Positions 37,507-51,217 of a DNA stretch of 64,000 nt are shown in pieces. Every line of letters starts with the position of its first letter. Positions within the stretch are counted from its first letter, which is position 1. The notes under the pieces were generated by a model that saw nothing but the letters and a program-made list of their open reading frames with translations, was not told the DNA's origin and made no database searches. This DNA comes from Chamaea fasciata (lineage: Eukaryota > Chordata > Aves > Passeriformes > Sylviidae): positions 22,803,740 to 22,867,739 of the forward strand of contig JARCOQ010000012.1 of NCBI GenBank assembly GCA_029207755.1, read 5' to 3'. The position numbers and the translations under genes are program-made.

Positions 37507-40500
37507 TTCAGGTACATCCTCACTAACCCCTCTCCTCTGCTAACCTCCACTTCTTCTGGCTCCTTCCCATCTTTTACTCTGTGCTCCCTCCTTTTTCCTC
37601 CCCTGCCAGTTGTTCAGCCCCTGCCCTTCCCTACTTTAACCACCATCAATCACTCAGTTCTTTTTTTCCCTTTGGCATTCCCTTTTCCTTTCTTGTAGAA
37701 ACCCCCTGGAAAGAACTATTCAGGGGCACGGTGACTTGGGAAAGCTTTTAAAAAGGTGAGATTTGAATCCATCGACATTCCTGCAAAGTCTTTTTGGAGT
37801 CACTCTGGTGCAACGTGGCTCATGGCCTATTCCTGTGCAGGTTGTGCTGCAGGTCCCACAGGCTGAGGGTTCATCATTGTCATCCTTGTGGCTCCTGGGG
37901 CTGCCTGAAAGAATAAATGATGCTGTCAGCTCCTCAGAGCTTGTCCTCCTGTGTGGAATGCAGACCCACACAGCTTGGGTTCCACAGCTTTAAGCCTGGG
38001 TGACCAAGGTGTGTCCGTCCTGTCGGGGTGTTGGCCACAACTGCTCTCCTCACTCTGTCTGATGTGTGAACACAGTTTAAGATAGGTTAAAAAATAATAA
38101 AGGTTTAAATTTCAGTACATAAAGCCTTTCTGAGGTGATCGTCAAAGAAGAATGAGGGAGGGAAGACAGAAAAAAGGAATGTGTAACAATATTGTATCAA
38201 AACAGCTGTTTGCTTAAGCAAATTCAGGCTTCTTTTCCCTCCAATCTCAATTCTTATGCCGTTTGCTGCTGGGATTGTAAAAAGAGACTTACCCAACATA
38301 ATCAGTTGATTTTGTGGTATGAAGTGATGCTGTCAGAGGAGCTGATCACAGCTGATCTCACGATACAAACAATGACATTTGTTTTAACTCATGGAAGGCA
38401 TAAACAAGAGTGTCTGTGTCACACCTGTGATTTCATCTCAAGTTTTTGTGTCACTGCTCTTTTTATGATGGGTGTTTAGTAGGGAGAGAGGGGCTAAGGC
38501 AAGAAGAGAAACTGCTTCGCTTTTCGACTTGATTGGCCCCTGAATCACACAGAGCAGAGGATTAGTGATGTACATATTTTCATTTCTCAATATTTTATTT
38601 CATATTCTTAGTAAGAGAGAAATTCTAAGAGTAAAACATACCAAACCCTTGCCTGTCAAGGGGTCAGCACAACGTCTTATTTTTTCATGTCACCAAAGCA
38701 AAATCTCTGGATTTTAGATTGGGTATTCACATTCCTTTAGATTATGGCCAGGTAGTCAAATTGGGCAAGCTAAAAAAAAATGTATCTAATTGTTTGTGTC
38801 TAAATGTGTTCTCCTCTGAAAGCTCTTTCTGAATTAAAATGTAATTGGGATTTTTACCCCAGTATGAGATGGAATATTTATATTGCTTCCACCCCACCAC
38901 AGGAAGAACATCCATTTTCCGGCTATAGTTTCTCTGATAAAAACCCCTATAATTTAATCTGCACTTTTGATAGTGGCAGAAAGCAAGATTGGAACAAATA
39001 TGCTCAGACTCTCTCCATTTCCTTGCTGTGATCCATCAGTTCATTGTGTCAAGGTCAAAGCTAAAAATTTTAAATTTTTGTTATTTTACGATATTGAAAA
39101 TGTTGGGAAATGTCAGGATTAGGAAGATGTTGACAGAATCAATGCTGCAGAGCATCACTTCTGAGAGCAGCAGAACACCTCAACGCCCAGAAGCTCTTTG
39201 CTCCTCAGAGAAGGATCTGCTCCTCCCCAGCTGAGCAGCAGGGACTTTATTAATCCTAGGAAAGGTTTTGCAGCACCTTGCTTTGCTAGCAACAGATAAA
39301 TCCTCCTGATTTAGATTTCTTGTGACTTCTCCCTGGCCTGTGTCAGTAGTTAGAGGTCAATTTGAGGAACCTCCTGCCCCTGCTCTTGTTTTCTCTCCAA
39401 GTTCCAGCCAGCCTGGAAGGCTTTTCCCCCTGGGATGCGGTGGTCCCACGAAGGATGGCCACCCTTTGTGTCCTTGCACCTTGGAGTGCTGCTGCCATGA
39501 AAAAAGTCATGGATTGTTTTGCTTTCTTGTGTGCTTTCAGCTCCTTAATTGAATTAGCAAAGTTTTCTATGTTGGTTTTTTCTTTTTTTTTTGAAAAGCA
39601 ATGAACTGAGCCCAGTACAAGTCTCCAGTAAACAGAGAAGAAGCTAGAAGAATGACTGTTCCTTTCATGCCATTAAGTACTTAAGCACATCCTTAATTTT
39701 ATTTGGCATTGCAGTGAGACCTAGCAATTTTTAAAATATCTTTCTCAATCAGTTAAATAAGGTAATAAATTGAAAACAGAGAAGACAGAGGCAGCACAGC
39801 ATTTTAAACAGCAGACCTCATCCCTTGCCAGCCCCTCTGCCACAAAACCTGCAAAACAAACACACAGTAAAGCAGATGTCTGAATTCTGAGCAAAATATT
39901 TTAAAACATTACTGTCTGGCTGGAAACTAGGAAGGTGGCATTGATCCCAGGAGAATTTTTTTGGTAGTGCTTTTTTTTTTCTTCTTCTCTTTAAAAATTC
40001 ATCCTGATTTAATCATAATTGATTTACTGAAATTCAATTACTCATTCAACTTCCTCAGAGCCCCAGTGTGTGCCTTGGTCTCCCAACAGTGAATGAGTTA
40101 AACGTTTCTTAGCTTCCGTTTTCCCTAGATGAGGCTTTTGTTTAGAAATGCCTCCAGAAACGATTGTTAATTTTTTTAGGCAAGTGACAGTGTTGTGGCA
40201 GCCGAGTTAACTCATCACAAGTCTCTAGGTCTTGATGTAATTCGCCTTTCCACACAGAGATTGCAGTGGTCACACTGGAGCTGTGAGTGATGAGTCCCTC
40301 CCTCCCCAGCCTGCTGCAGCCCAGCCCAGGCTGCCCTGTCCCCCGGAGCTGGGGGGTGCTGGGGGGTGCTGGAGGCAGCTCTGCCCTCAGCTGGGGTCCC
40401 AGGGGGGTCAGGAGTGTCCCCCGGGCTGTGTGAGCAGCACCTGGGGGGAGCCCCGTGTTGCACCCCCAGCTGGGGATCACCCTCCGGTCCTCGTGGAACT

Positions 40501-41252
40501 TCTTCTGTAGCCATTAAAGCAAAAAATAGGGACAAAAGGAGAAGTTCCTTCGCTGGCATCCAAGTGCCTCAGTGCATATTTCCTATTTGTATGAGCTGCT
40601 GCTGCTGCCCAGCTCAGAAATCCAAAATCCTTGCTGGCCTTGTAAGCCATAATTCCATGTGTTGGTTCCCATTCCCTGCCTGCTCCTTTGCCACTGCTCT
40701 TCGCTTTGTTCTCATAGCTGTCCATAGCTTTTTGTTTTGCCCCAAGCAGAATTTTTACTGACGGTGAGTTTTTTAACCTCTCTTTGTAGCCTTACTGTTC
40801 TCCTGTTTTTTATGAATTCATTAAGATTTTTTAAAAATCAGACAGTTTTGCTCCTCAGGTTCATTCCCTAAGGGATTCTTCCACCCATATGGAAGTTTTT
40901 CCAACTCCAGCTTAGTATTTTCATTCTTGTACAAATGATGATTTTATTTCCTTTTCTTACAATCTCACTTCAATAGACTGCTGTCTCTTTCAGGGCTCCT
41001 TCAGAAACTGCCTTGGTACAAGACATCACAGCTTTCATCCACAGACTCCTGCATAGGTATTTTCCTGTTTCTATGGAAGACATTAATCTTCCTGTACAAC
41101 AAAACAATAAGCTGTACAAAATTGAAAAGGCAATTTAATTGCCAGTGCTTATGCATTTTCTTAGAATAGCTAAAATCCCACCAAAGGTGGGATACAAGTG
41201 GTACCAGGAGCTCTCAACTAAAGAACTAAAATAATGGCAGCAGATTCACTGA

Positions 41253-41283
<31 letters not shown>

Positions 41284-44200
41284 CACCCGACAAGACATCT
41301 TTATAAAGTTTCTTTTATTTATTGAAATGTTATAAATATCACAGGGAGTGATAACTTGGTTTATAAATTGAAGGAAGAAAGTGAATGTGTCAGCCTGGAA
41401 AAAATATAAACAATTATACTGTCAGTCATTGTTTGAATTATTCATTTGAAATATCTTTTAAGAGTTTTTCATTTTGTCTGCAAGGCAAAGAAACATATTT
41501 ATAGGAGTAAAATGTACTAAATAATTATTGAAGTATGCATCAAAGAATTCCTTTGATTATTTTAGAATAAATATTCCAAACTGCCACTTTGGATTTTATT
41601 GTCAAGTGGTGGAATATTTGATGTCTTCTATAAGATTTCAAACCTGAGGCAAACAAATTTATAAGAAAGATCAAGTTTTATCTTTCAAAGGAAGAGCATC
41701 ACTGCTGTGAGTGACTCAGAAAAATACAACCATGATCATCAAGTCGGAAAATAGCAAAGTAATGAGAAATGTATTTCAATTAATGGGAACCAATTCCAGA
41801 ATGTGAGAAAATTTGTGTTTGCAACTCCACATCCTCTGCTGTTTGCCAGCGTTTGTGTTTGCAGCCAGCCCTGATTTGTGCAGAACTTTGGATTTGCAGA
41901 TATTTAGGAGGTTTGTGAAAAATTGTAAAATACCCAGATCATACTTTTTTCTCCTTAAAAGCACATAGTGATTCACCAAAGTAATTTCCAAGTTCTGTAT
42001 GGGAAAAAACAAATATTCCAGTTTGTGTTGAGAGCAATGGGAAGTTCCCTTGCATACGCTGAACTTGGATAAAAGTTAATTGAGGGTAGCTCTGTAGTCA
42101 GCCAATGGAATTAAACATTAATAAAACTGTGTTTTTAATTAAAACAAATCCTGCTAGGGATGCACTTGAAAAATAAAAGCAGTAAACTAGAAAAACACCT
42201 CGTGAAGTACACGTAACATGCAGTAGAAACCCATTCTAAATTCTATGAAATAGGAGAAGTTTTGAAACCAAGTTGGAGGGAATTTGAGGCATTTTTTTTG
42301 AGAAGAGAGAGAGAGCAGCATTAAACATTAAATGGGGAGTGCAGGTAAGGAAAAATAATAGCTATTTCAAGTTGTCTCATGGTGCAAAATTAAGTCTTAT
42401 AATGAAAAATTCAGAGCAAATTCAGTAGCTGTAACTCAGATCAGACACAGTCCCAGCTCTCTCGATCTCTGCTGTTAATAACAATTAACAGGGCCAGGAT
42501 CAAGAGACCCAATTAATAAAGAATAACTCTCAAAAAAAGGAAGATTTTTGCTGCTGACTGTAGTGGGTTGAACGTTTACTATCTAGTTCAATATATACCA
42601 ATTCAGGCAATATAAAATATTTGAAAACCATCATAGAAATATTGTGTTAGCATTAAAATTGATAACGCAGAAAATTATCATCACTGATTCCTCAGTTTTC
42701 ACTTATATCTTTCATCCTTTCAGTTCAAAGTCATGACTACTTGCACATTAGTTATTAAAAGAGAACCCAGTATTCTTTTTTAAATGTAGTGAAATGGGTG
42801 AATTGAATTTTTTCACTTTCAATTATACAGGTTGGATATAAAAATGCATCAAAGCATGCTGTTGATGTGTTACAGGCAAAATAATGGGAAATTGGAATGG
42901 AATGGCTTTTTTATCTGGCTGCATCTAGCTATCAAACAAATCTTTCTATTAATTGTTAAATCCTAATGACTTCAAAAGACACCTCTGGGACTGTGGTGGA
43001 ACTCTGATCCCCAAATCTCCACTGGGCACAGTGACTGCACTGAACTCTTTGTCACTACTCCTGTCAGCTCTGTCCCTGCTTTTATTCCCACATGTTCATG
43101 AAAGACATTATATGTTTTGAGAAAGGAGCCTTTTCCAAGACATTTTGCAGGTAAGGTTTTGGAAGACTGTTGGTTTGTAAAAATAAAGATATTTTCACTT
43201 TTAGTCCCTCAGTCGTAGTTGTTTCCTGGCACTACCAAGCAGCAGAGGAAGTGATAGAAATGTGAGGTCACCTGATTTCTGCCTTTTCTTGCTTTTCGGA
43301 GAGAAAATCCAGACTAATTTTCTCAGGCAAAGCACCACCAGAGAGAGAGCAGTTTGTTAGAGAGGTGGTGGGCAGGGTTGTGTTAAATGCCAGCAGTGCT
43401 GCTCTGCAGGGTGGGCACAGCCTCACCTGGGGCTCCCCCGGGCTCTGGCAGCACCCAGCACCCATTCCACACCATTTTCTGACCACTCTTCACACCCTGT
43501 GGCAGGAGCACAGGCATCTAGAGGTAAAATAAAGGAGGACTGCTCCTGTGGCTTCGGGTTCACAGCTCCAGAGCAGGGCAGGGAGGCAGCGGTGGGGGCA
43601 CAGAGGAGGGAGGGGGGAATGAAAAAGGCTCGGGAGGCACTGGGAGAAGGAGCTACAGAGATCCTGGCTGGAAAAATTCAGTGTATTTGACAGCATGAAC
43701 AGATCCTTCATGAGCCTTCCATGATACAAAACTCTTCCAGGTTTTCCCTGGCATTGCCATACAGATAGAGACAGGGTATTTGTTTCATGGCAGATTTTTA
43801 ATCAGATTCCCAAGACCAATTGCATTAAAAAGTAACTGGTGTTGCCTGAATTTATTTCACTAAACCTCTTCTTAGACATATTATGAAATGTGATGCTTTT
43901 TTTTTATCTGTGGTATTTTTTTATAAATTAAAAGTGACTTTGTTTTCATACAGTATATTGGAAAACAAAGGGATTCTGTCATCTAGAGAATATCAGTCTC
44001 TTGTCTTCATGAAGTGCATTAGAAATCAAAGTGAAGTGGACACTTAAAAGATCATCAGGTTGACACTGTCAAGAAAATGTTTTCAGTTTTTTGCTCGAAC
44101 TTGTTTTCTCAGGAGTCTCTTTTGTCCTGCTCTTCTCATTTTGTTTGTGAAACCTACAGCTGTGGTGCTCCTCTTGTGCTGAAAACTGTAAAAATGCAAT

Positions 44201-44501
44201 AACAAAGCAAAAAAGCAAAGCCATTGAAAGAGAGCACAAAATTGCTGCTACCCTGTTCCCTGAGCTCTCTGCTTAGGAGCTCTATTCACTTAAAACATTT
44301 TCTAGCTTCTGAAGCACTTGATTAAAGTCAGTTGGGAAAAAGATCAGCTCTTAAAAGTGCTAATTTGTGACTCAGAAAACGTGAACAAGTCTAAATATGC
44401 AATTCCCTGTTGCTGTGTATTGCTGGCTGTGGGGCTTGTCTGGAGAAGGTTTTCCCATTTCACTGCACAGTCTGTGCCTGCTGTGGGTGATGTGTTTGTA
44501 A
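37507..44501. other. Unique noncoding DNA, about 7 kb
   Basis: No gene recognised. A GC-rich patch at 40280-40500 with short GGGGTGCT duplications has few CpGs, so it is not a CpG island; frames of 112-131 codons there are on both strands and not credible. 41.2-43 kb is very AT-rich and carries a (CAA)9 repeat and an HNF1-like palindrome at 42472-42491. Confidence 0.5.
41256..41282 (+). repeat. (CAA)9 trinucleotide repeat
   Basis: Nine uninterrupted CAA units, a simple microsatellite in AT-rich noncoding DNA. Confidence 0.97.
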
Positions 44502-44868
44502 GGTGCTCCTGGAGACAGGGGTGTCTGTGAGGTGTTCATGGGGACAGGGGTGTCTGTGAGGTGTTCACGGGGATGGGGGTGTCTGTGAGGTGTTCATGGG
44601 GACAGGGGTGTCTGTGAGATGTTCACGGGGACGGGGGTGTCTGTGAGGTGCTCATGGGGACAGGGGTGTCTGTGAGGTGTTCATGGGGACGGGGGTGTCT
44701 GTGAGGTGTTCATGGGGACAGGGGTGTCTGTGAGGTGTTCATGGGGACGGGGGTGTCTGTGAGGTGTTCACGGGGACGGGGGTGCCTGTGAGGTGCTCAT
44801 GGGGACGGGGGTGTCTGTAAGGTGTTCATGGGGACGGGGGTGTCTGTGAGGTGTTCATGGGGACAGGG
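44502..44868 (+). repeat. 29-bp GC-rich minisatellite, about 12.7 copies
   Basis: Unit starts fall every 29 bp at 44502, 44531, 44560, 44589, 44618, 44647, 44676, 44705, 44734, 44763, 44792, 44821 and 44850. Each unit has the parts GGTGTTCATGGGGAC, then RGGGG, then TGTCTGTGA. Variation is limited to single positions: CAT or CAC, GAC or GAT, A or G before the second G-run, TTC or CTC. From 44531 to 44762 the A/G site mostly alternates between neighbouring units, suggesting a 58-bp dimer level. The first unit is the most diverged and the last is cut short. The period is not a multiple of three, so it is not coding. G4 and G5 runs make the plus strand quadruplex-prone. Confidence 0.97.
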
Positions 44869-45041
44869 TTCAGTTCATCTCCCCTGACCTCCTTTCAGTC
44901 TCCTGGGCTCTCAGCGTCTCCTCCAGAGCAGGAGCCAGGGGTGTCTCTCCTTTTGGCTCTGGGTGATTTGGGGTCAGTCCTTGCTCGGCCTGGTGTTGCA
45001 GCCCCTCAGCTGAGCTGCTGCTCCTGTTTCACTGGTGTCAG

Positions 45042-45060
45042 ACCTCCCTCCCTCCCTCCC
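45042..45060 (+). repeat. (CCTC)n short repeat
   Basis: Four to five CCTC units, in GC-rich DNA about 170 bp beyond the minisatellite. Simple sequence. Confidence 0.85.
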
Positions 45061-48000
45061 GGGCTGTGGTCCCACAGATGAGGGGGGAGAACAGACCCAG
45101 AACAAGCCCTGCTCCCGTGGATGTGTGCGAACAAACCAGCTCTGAATGGACAAGGTGACAATGGAACAGAACAAAGAGTGCAAGGGAACTATTTGAAGCT
45201 GACAGAGATCTAACTACACCTCTTAGAAGCAGCTTTGCTACCATTGATGCAGATGAAAATCACTTTTAGGGAACGTACCAAGTGTTCATGGCATTTTTTC
45301 CAAATTAAAATAGATTATCTTCCAGTGTTCTAACTACTTCATGTATCAATCTAATTTGTTTTTCATCCTGAAAGCATCCTCTCCATGTCCTCTTTTTACT
45401 CCCCCTTTGAAGGTTATTAAAAGTCTTCTAATCTAGTAATTCCTAACACTTCTCTCTTTCTGCAAGAACAGAATTATCACTGAATATTTTAGAGAGAACC
45501 CCATGCCGTGTCTCTCACACCTCCCTTCTGCAGCCACCCTCTTTCTCTGGTGGTGCCTTGTGAGAATTCTGGTATCAGCAGCAGTTCTGGAGATGAGAAT
45601 TCCCTCCTTCAGCTGATGGTTCCAGCCGGCCCTGGGGCTGCTCTCCAGAGCTGTTGTATAATACACAGACAGGGGAACAAGCAGCTCTGAGCACTCGGGA
45701 GCCTTTTCAAACTCTAAACTGAATATTTAGCTGCTGGGGCCTTAGCCCCCCCCTCTTCCCTCCATGCATCATAGCAAATTAAGAGTTGTTTCTGAAATTA
45801 TTCTGATGCTGCTCTAGAAAAGAGTTGGGGTTTTTTTTCCCCCTCAAGCAATTGTAGTCTCAAGTGTCAAATCTGTAGATGATTTCAGAAGTGCCAAAAG
45901 ACTTTTGATATTTTAATTCTTGGCAAAGCATTGGCGTGCCACTAATGCAGATGGGCTGACATGTGAGACAACCAACTGCATGGATTAGAACTCTTCCAGA
46001 ATCACTGGATTTCCTAAAAACTGTTCACACAATACAAACAGCAACCCTATGTTGCTATAATCAGGTATGTAGTTGCTGCTTTTAAATCTATCTTTATATA
46101 CACCTATAAAAATCAATAAAAATCATGTATGTGGTGACATATAAATGACATATAAATTCCCTCCTGAACAAAAGAGGCTGTTCCAATGTCTGGCCATCCT
46201 TTTAGTGATGAAATTTTCCCAATATCCAGTCCTAACCTCTCTTGGTGAAACTTGAGGCTGTTTCCTCTTCTCCTATTGCTGGTTACCTGGGAGGTACTGG
46301 GGCAGTCGGTATTTCAGAGGGTTAGGTCTCCCTGCTAATCTGATTAGCAGAGTAAAGTCTTTTCAGAAATGTGCAATTTCTTTAGACTGAGATATGGGGG
46401 CAGTTAACTGGCTTCATTTCTATTCCCTTGCTTGTACTGCACTGCTCAAAGGACTGACCTTTGTAGAATATCAGCCCATTAATTGTGTTATGGTAGCTAG
46501 AGGAGGAAAGGATTTACTTGAAACCTTAAAATAGTGAGGCAAGCAAGCATCTCAAAATACAAAATCAAATAAAAAATCTATACGACCTCCATCCACCAAG
46601 AGGTGGCACAGAACCAGGAAACAAAAGCACAGACATGGGCAGCCACAGCTTTAAAAAAACCAAAAACAGCTCAGGATAAAAAGGAAAGAGCAAAAAACTT
46701 CCATATGTGAGAACAGAGGTCATAACAACAGCAATGAAAAACTAGATCAATAATCAGAACAGCAGTAATCAGAATTTAAACATAAGAAACAATCGGAAAT
46801 GCTCTGTAGTGTAGCTGTAGCCAAATGTTATTTTTTGTGCTTTTAAAAAGAAAAAGTGATACTCTGCTACTGCACTTTGGTTTCTGTGGTCTCAGTAAAC
46901 ACTCGGAGCATATTGACAAAATCATTAACAAAGTGGTGACGTAAAATACATCAAGGATTTAAAGGCCAAGCCCCAAGAATGCTCAGGTAGAGGTTTATCC
47001 CTGCTGAACTGAGCAATTTAGGAGCCAAATCTCCCCTGTCTCTCTCTAACCGACACAGGGATGGGCACCTCCAGAGGGTAATCCTGACCCCAGCTCACCT
47101 TCCTCATCTCCTACCCTGCACGGAGTGAAGAGCACCAAGCTGTAACTCTGGGCTCCAGCTCTCTTTGGGCAAACAGGGGATAGGAAGGCACAAACCCTGG
47201 TAATCATGGCACAGACAAATGTGATTCACTTCAAATGAGTAATCTGCAGAGTGCAGAAATGTGTGAAATCCCCTCATTAATTCTGGTGCTGGACTAATTT
47301 CTGAGCACCTTGCATTGTTCATAATTTGTTCAACGGGAAAGCCCATTGCCCTGTAAATGCCCAGAGGTTTTTTTTTTTTTATGAAGAATCCCACCTTAAA
47401 AGCACGTGCTGCAGTTTTGTGGTCTGGTTAAGGGCATGTCCTGCTGTCAAAGGGGTTTACTCAGGCGAGCACCCTGGGATCGGCAGGTTCCTCAACCAAA
47501 TTCTACCATCGAAAGCACTGATGGCTGAGCAGCCTCACAGGGATCACAGCTGAAGGAGCACACTGAGATATGGCTTCTGAGGATGGGAAAGACGTCCTGC
47601 CAGTCCCACAAAATCACTGTCCTGGGGCACAGTGCCCTTCTTTTGAAAAGTTCAGGGTTTCAGCTCCTCTTCAGCCCACCTGTCTTTGCTGCTGGTAAAT
47701 AAAGGCAGCTGTGAGTGGGGAATGAGCTCAGCAGAAATGTCTGCATCATTCGCATTGCTTGGGGAACTTAAAATGTACTAATATCTCCTGTTTGTTTATT
47801 AAAAAATGAATGGGACTTCATTTGGCTTGCAAAAAGTAGTATTCAGTTAATAGAAGCAGGAAATAGGATGCAGATTTTCCTGGACTTACCTGTCACTTAC
47901 ATGTGTGTTGGTCAGTAATACTTTAAACATTATGAATGTTTGTCATAAGTGCTGTCGTTGCTTTCAGTCCTGAAACTATTGGGCATGGTGCTGAATGATG

Positions 48001-50014
48001 TTTTATATATATTTTATGATGTTTTAGTAAATATTTACAACTCTTATGCTGGCATCTTAGGGGAGTTTTTAAGTAATCAAGATCCAGCCCAATGTTTGAT
48101 GTTTGCTGAGATACTCACCGTGTCTATATGGCTGAGTCTGTCCTGTCTGGAGTTCCTTAAAATCTGAGTTTCCTTTTCCCATACATTGCAATAATAAAAT
48201 AAGGTAAGTAGTAATGTATGAAACCTCCCCATTTTGTCTTTCCAGTGTGATAAAATATTCTACAAAAAAAAAAAAATTCAGAGAAATGGGATTTCCTGTT
48301 TTCCTTTTTCAGTGTCTTTGGACAACTGTGACATGTCAGCTGTGTGCAAAATGTACGTGCAATATCTACTACCTCTAGTGAATAAAATATGTGTGGGAAA
48401 AGAGGAATGTAATAATGGTAAGAGGATAACAGTGTAGTCACAAGGTAAATTCCTTTTTGTCATTCAGACCTACAAGAAAGAATTATGAGCAGGCACCTTC
48501 CTTGTACAAAAAGCAAAATTTAAAACACAAGAGCTTTTAGAAACTGAGGTAATAAAGTGAATGAACTTAGAGAAATGGAGTAAGAACTCAGAAAGCAGCA
48601 CTGACTCTTGCCCTAGAGTTACTTTAAATTTGGGCACAGTGCATGGGACAGCCACTCAGATTGTGTTGGTTGCCCTGTAATTCTGGCAGTGGAATTTAAT
48701 GGAATGTGTCACCTGAATGCTGCAATGCCTTGTCTGGTGGAAGAGCAGCCCAGCCCTGGGAGCACCTTGGGAGGGTGGCAAGAGCCCAAAGGGGTGAGGC
48801 CATGGAATGAATCCTCTGGGATCAATCTGCCCCTCCAGTGTGGATGGCCAACAGAAAGAGCCCCAAGGAAACGAATTTTCCCCAACCAACCCATGTTTAA
48901 TCCAAAGAAAATCTCTCTTTTTTCTGCATGTGGGATAAGTTTTTTTGTGCTGGAGATTGCTGTGGCACAAGGATGGTCTTTGGCTGCTCCTGCTGATTTT
49001 TCCCTGTTCACAGGAGCTGGAAGATTGAATGCACTTCCTCAGTATTCAGACATGGCAAGCCCTGGTAATTAGCTGTCCCAGTGCTGGATTATTAGTAAGC
49101 TATAAAAATTCTCTAATTTCCATCAACAAATACAGTTTCCAGTCATTATAGTCTGCAAGAATAGCATCAATTTATCTGAAATTTTTCTTCTCCTAAGCAT
49201 CAGTAGGAAGAGTTATTCCCACATGAATTTAGAAGGATGATTAGAAAGAGACTTTTTCAAGATGGCTTTAAAATGAAGCAGCAAGACCTAAGTATGTAAA
49301 TCATGTTCTATGGGAAGAAAAAAAAAAAAAAGTAGATCAGGCTGGGAATGCAAATCATATTCAAGGGAAAAATTCAGATCAATATTAGAATCTGCCTTGT
49401 GTGACTGCAGTAGCATAAAATTATCTGCTGAGCTGCCTGTAAAAATGACAGAGGAGAGAAGAAAAAGATTTCAAGCAAAAGATGGCCTGTTGATAATTTG
49501 GAACAATTAAGCTAAATTTTAACCCAAATTGAAGGTCAAATATTTTATGAAAACAGACACAGAATACTTGTGGAAAATGTCAGGTACAATTTGATTTCAT
49601 TGTTGCAGCAAGATGAAGTATAAGATATTTGAGAGGTGGGGAAAAAAACTTGACTGGTATTGAATTCCTGGGCAGTGGAAGCTTCATTCTCAGATGTTCA
49701 AATAGGAAACAAATCAGTGACCTCATTTTTCCAGGATAATGTCTGACTCTAAAGGAGAGATGCCAAACTTTGGTAGACATATTCTGGGGAAATTTAATTT
49801 ACGAAAGGTTTTCATTATTACACAACATTAACTGGAATTATTAAGAATTTTCTCATTGAGGAGCAATTGGAATAATAGGTATTAAACCAAATCAACCAAT
49901 TGTACAAAGAAACCCCTGCCTACTTCAGCTTTACTTTTTGGAACTGAAACAGAATTCCCAGACTCCTCAGCCTCCAGTTCCTGTAGATCTTACACAGTTC
50001 CCCAGATTTCAGAG

Positions 50015-50064
50015 TTTTTTTTTATTTTTTTTGTTTGTTTGTTTGTTTGTTTGTTTGTTTTTTT
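50015..50064 (+). repeat. Poly-T / (TTTG)n tract
   Basis: T-run interrupted by one A, followed by seven TTTG units and a final T run. On the minus strand it would read as an A-rich tail, but no element body adjoins it. Confidence 0.93.
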
Positions 50065-51217
50065 CCTGTGGGATAAAGCTTTCTACAAGTCAGGAAGCCT
50101 TTGCCCCACTTCCCTGAGGATTCTGATAACCCCATTTTTAAAAATTTGTTGTCAGATCCCAAACCAGGGCAAGATTTCAGATTCCTTGATTTAGAGCTGT
50201 GCTCTGACCTCCTCCAGCTGCCTCCAAAGCCTGACCTCTCTGGGGAGGTGAGTCTCCCTCATTCTGGATAAAATATGTGACAGTACATGCTGAAGCTGGA
50301 CATTTGCTGAAATGAAGGTAGTGGTGTGAAACATTTGCTAAACTGGTATTTTCTGAGCACCTTGTGAGGTTTTTTTTTAAATTTGTGACAGGAATGGCAA
50401 AGTTTAGACAGTTTTGCAAGTGATGCATTTCACATGGGAAATCAAATTTTCAATGTATTTGTCTAAAATTTATTAGAAATGGTGTTTTAAATTTTCGTGG
50501 GAATGAAATGGAATAAGTAATTTGTTTAGTAATGTAGGTGAAAAAGAAGCTTGTTCTTCACATGAAATATCATTTGAGATGTCCTTCTTTTCAGGACTTT
50601 AATATTATGACAGCAACACTTTAATGGAAAAAGTTACTCATGCCTTCTGTATGAGCATTCAGTGGTGGCCAGAGCTGTTAGACAGCTTTGTTCACTAACA
50701 GCTGGTGGAAAATCATGGCTACATGGCACTATTACACTGCACTAAAAAGAAATGTTCCAACTTCTCTTGCATGGAAAGTATCCAAATTCTATTGTTTAAT
50801 CAATCATGTGACAAAACTAAGTAGCAGGAAGTTACTTTTGATGGTGTTAATATCACAAAGAGAGCAGGATGGCGAAAACTGTCTTTTTTGAGCAAAAGGC
50901 TGTTCTCTGCAAAGGTTTTCATGCTTATGTGGATCATGAAGCAGTGAGCCATCATACAGGGAACAGGGAATTCTGGATGTCCTTCACCTCTGCAATCCCA
51001 CGCCACTGCTGGATGAGCCCCAAGGCTGGGGCTACAAATTGGCAGGAGAAATTATTTCAATCTTCAGCTGCAGGCTTACAATGAAAACTCTATCTTCCAA
51101 AAGTTGATATTGCTTCATAGCACATTGCCACTCTCTTCCTTGTTTGCCTGGAGAAGGATGTACTTGGAAATTCCTGACTAGGCATGGTGAAAGAGTGGTG
51201 GGGAAGAGTCTCCTCCC

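Larger units (their letters stand above)
44869..51217. other. Unique noncoding DNA, about 6.3 kb
   Basis: No gene recognised. Contains a short (CCTC)n stretch at 45042-45060, a T/(TTTG)n tract at 50015-50064 and short poly-A/poly-T runs near 47370, 48265 and 49320. The 127-codon frame at 48689-49072 has a 100-codon counterpart on the opposite strand and no motif, so I do not call it. Confidence 0.55.

Noticed and set aside
40280..40500. CpG island/promoter
   Set aside because: Although GC-rich, only about five CpGs were seen in roughly 220 bp, well below expectation.
44502..44868. CRISPR-like array
   Set aside because: The repeats are contiguous 29-bp units with no unique spacers; this is a minisatellite in a vertebrate genome.
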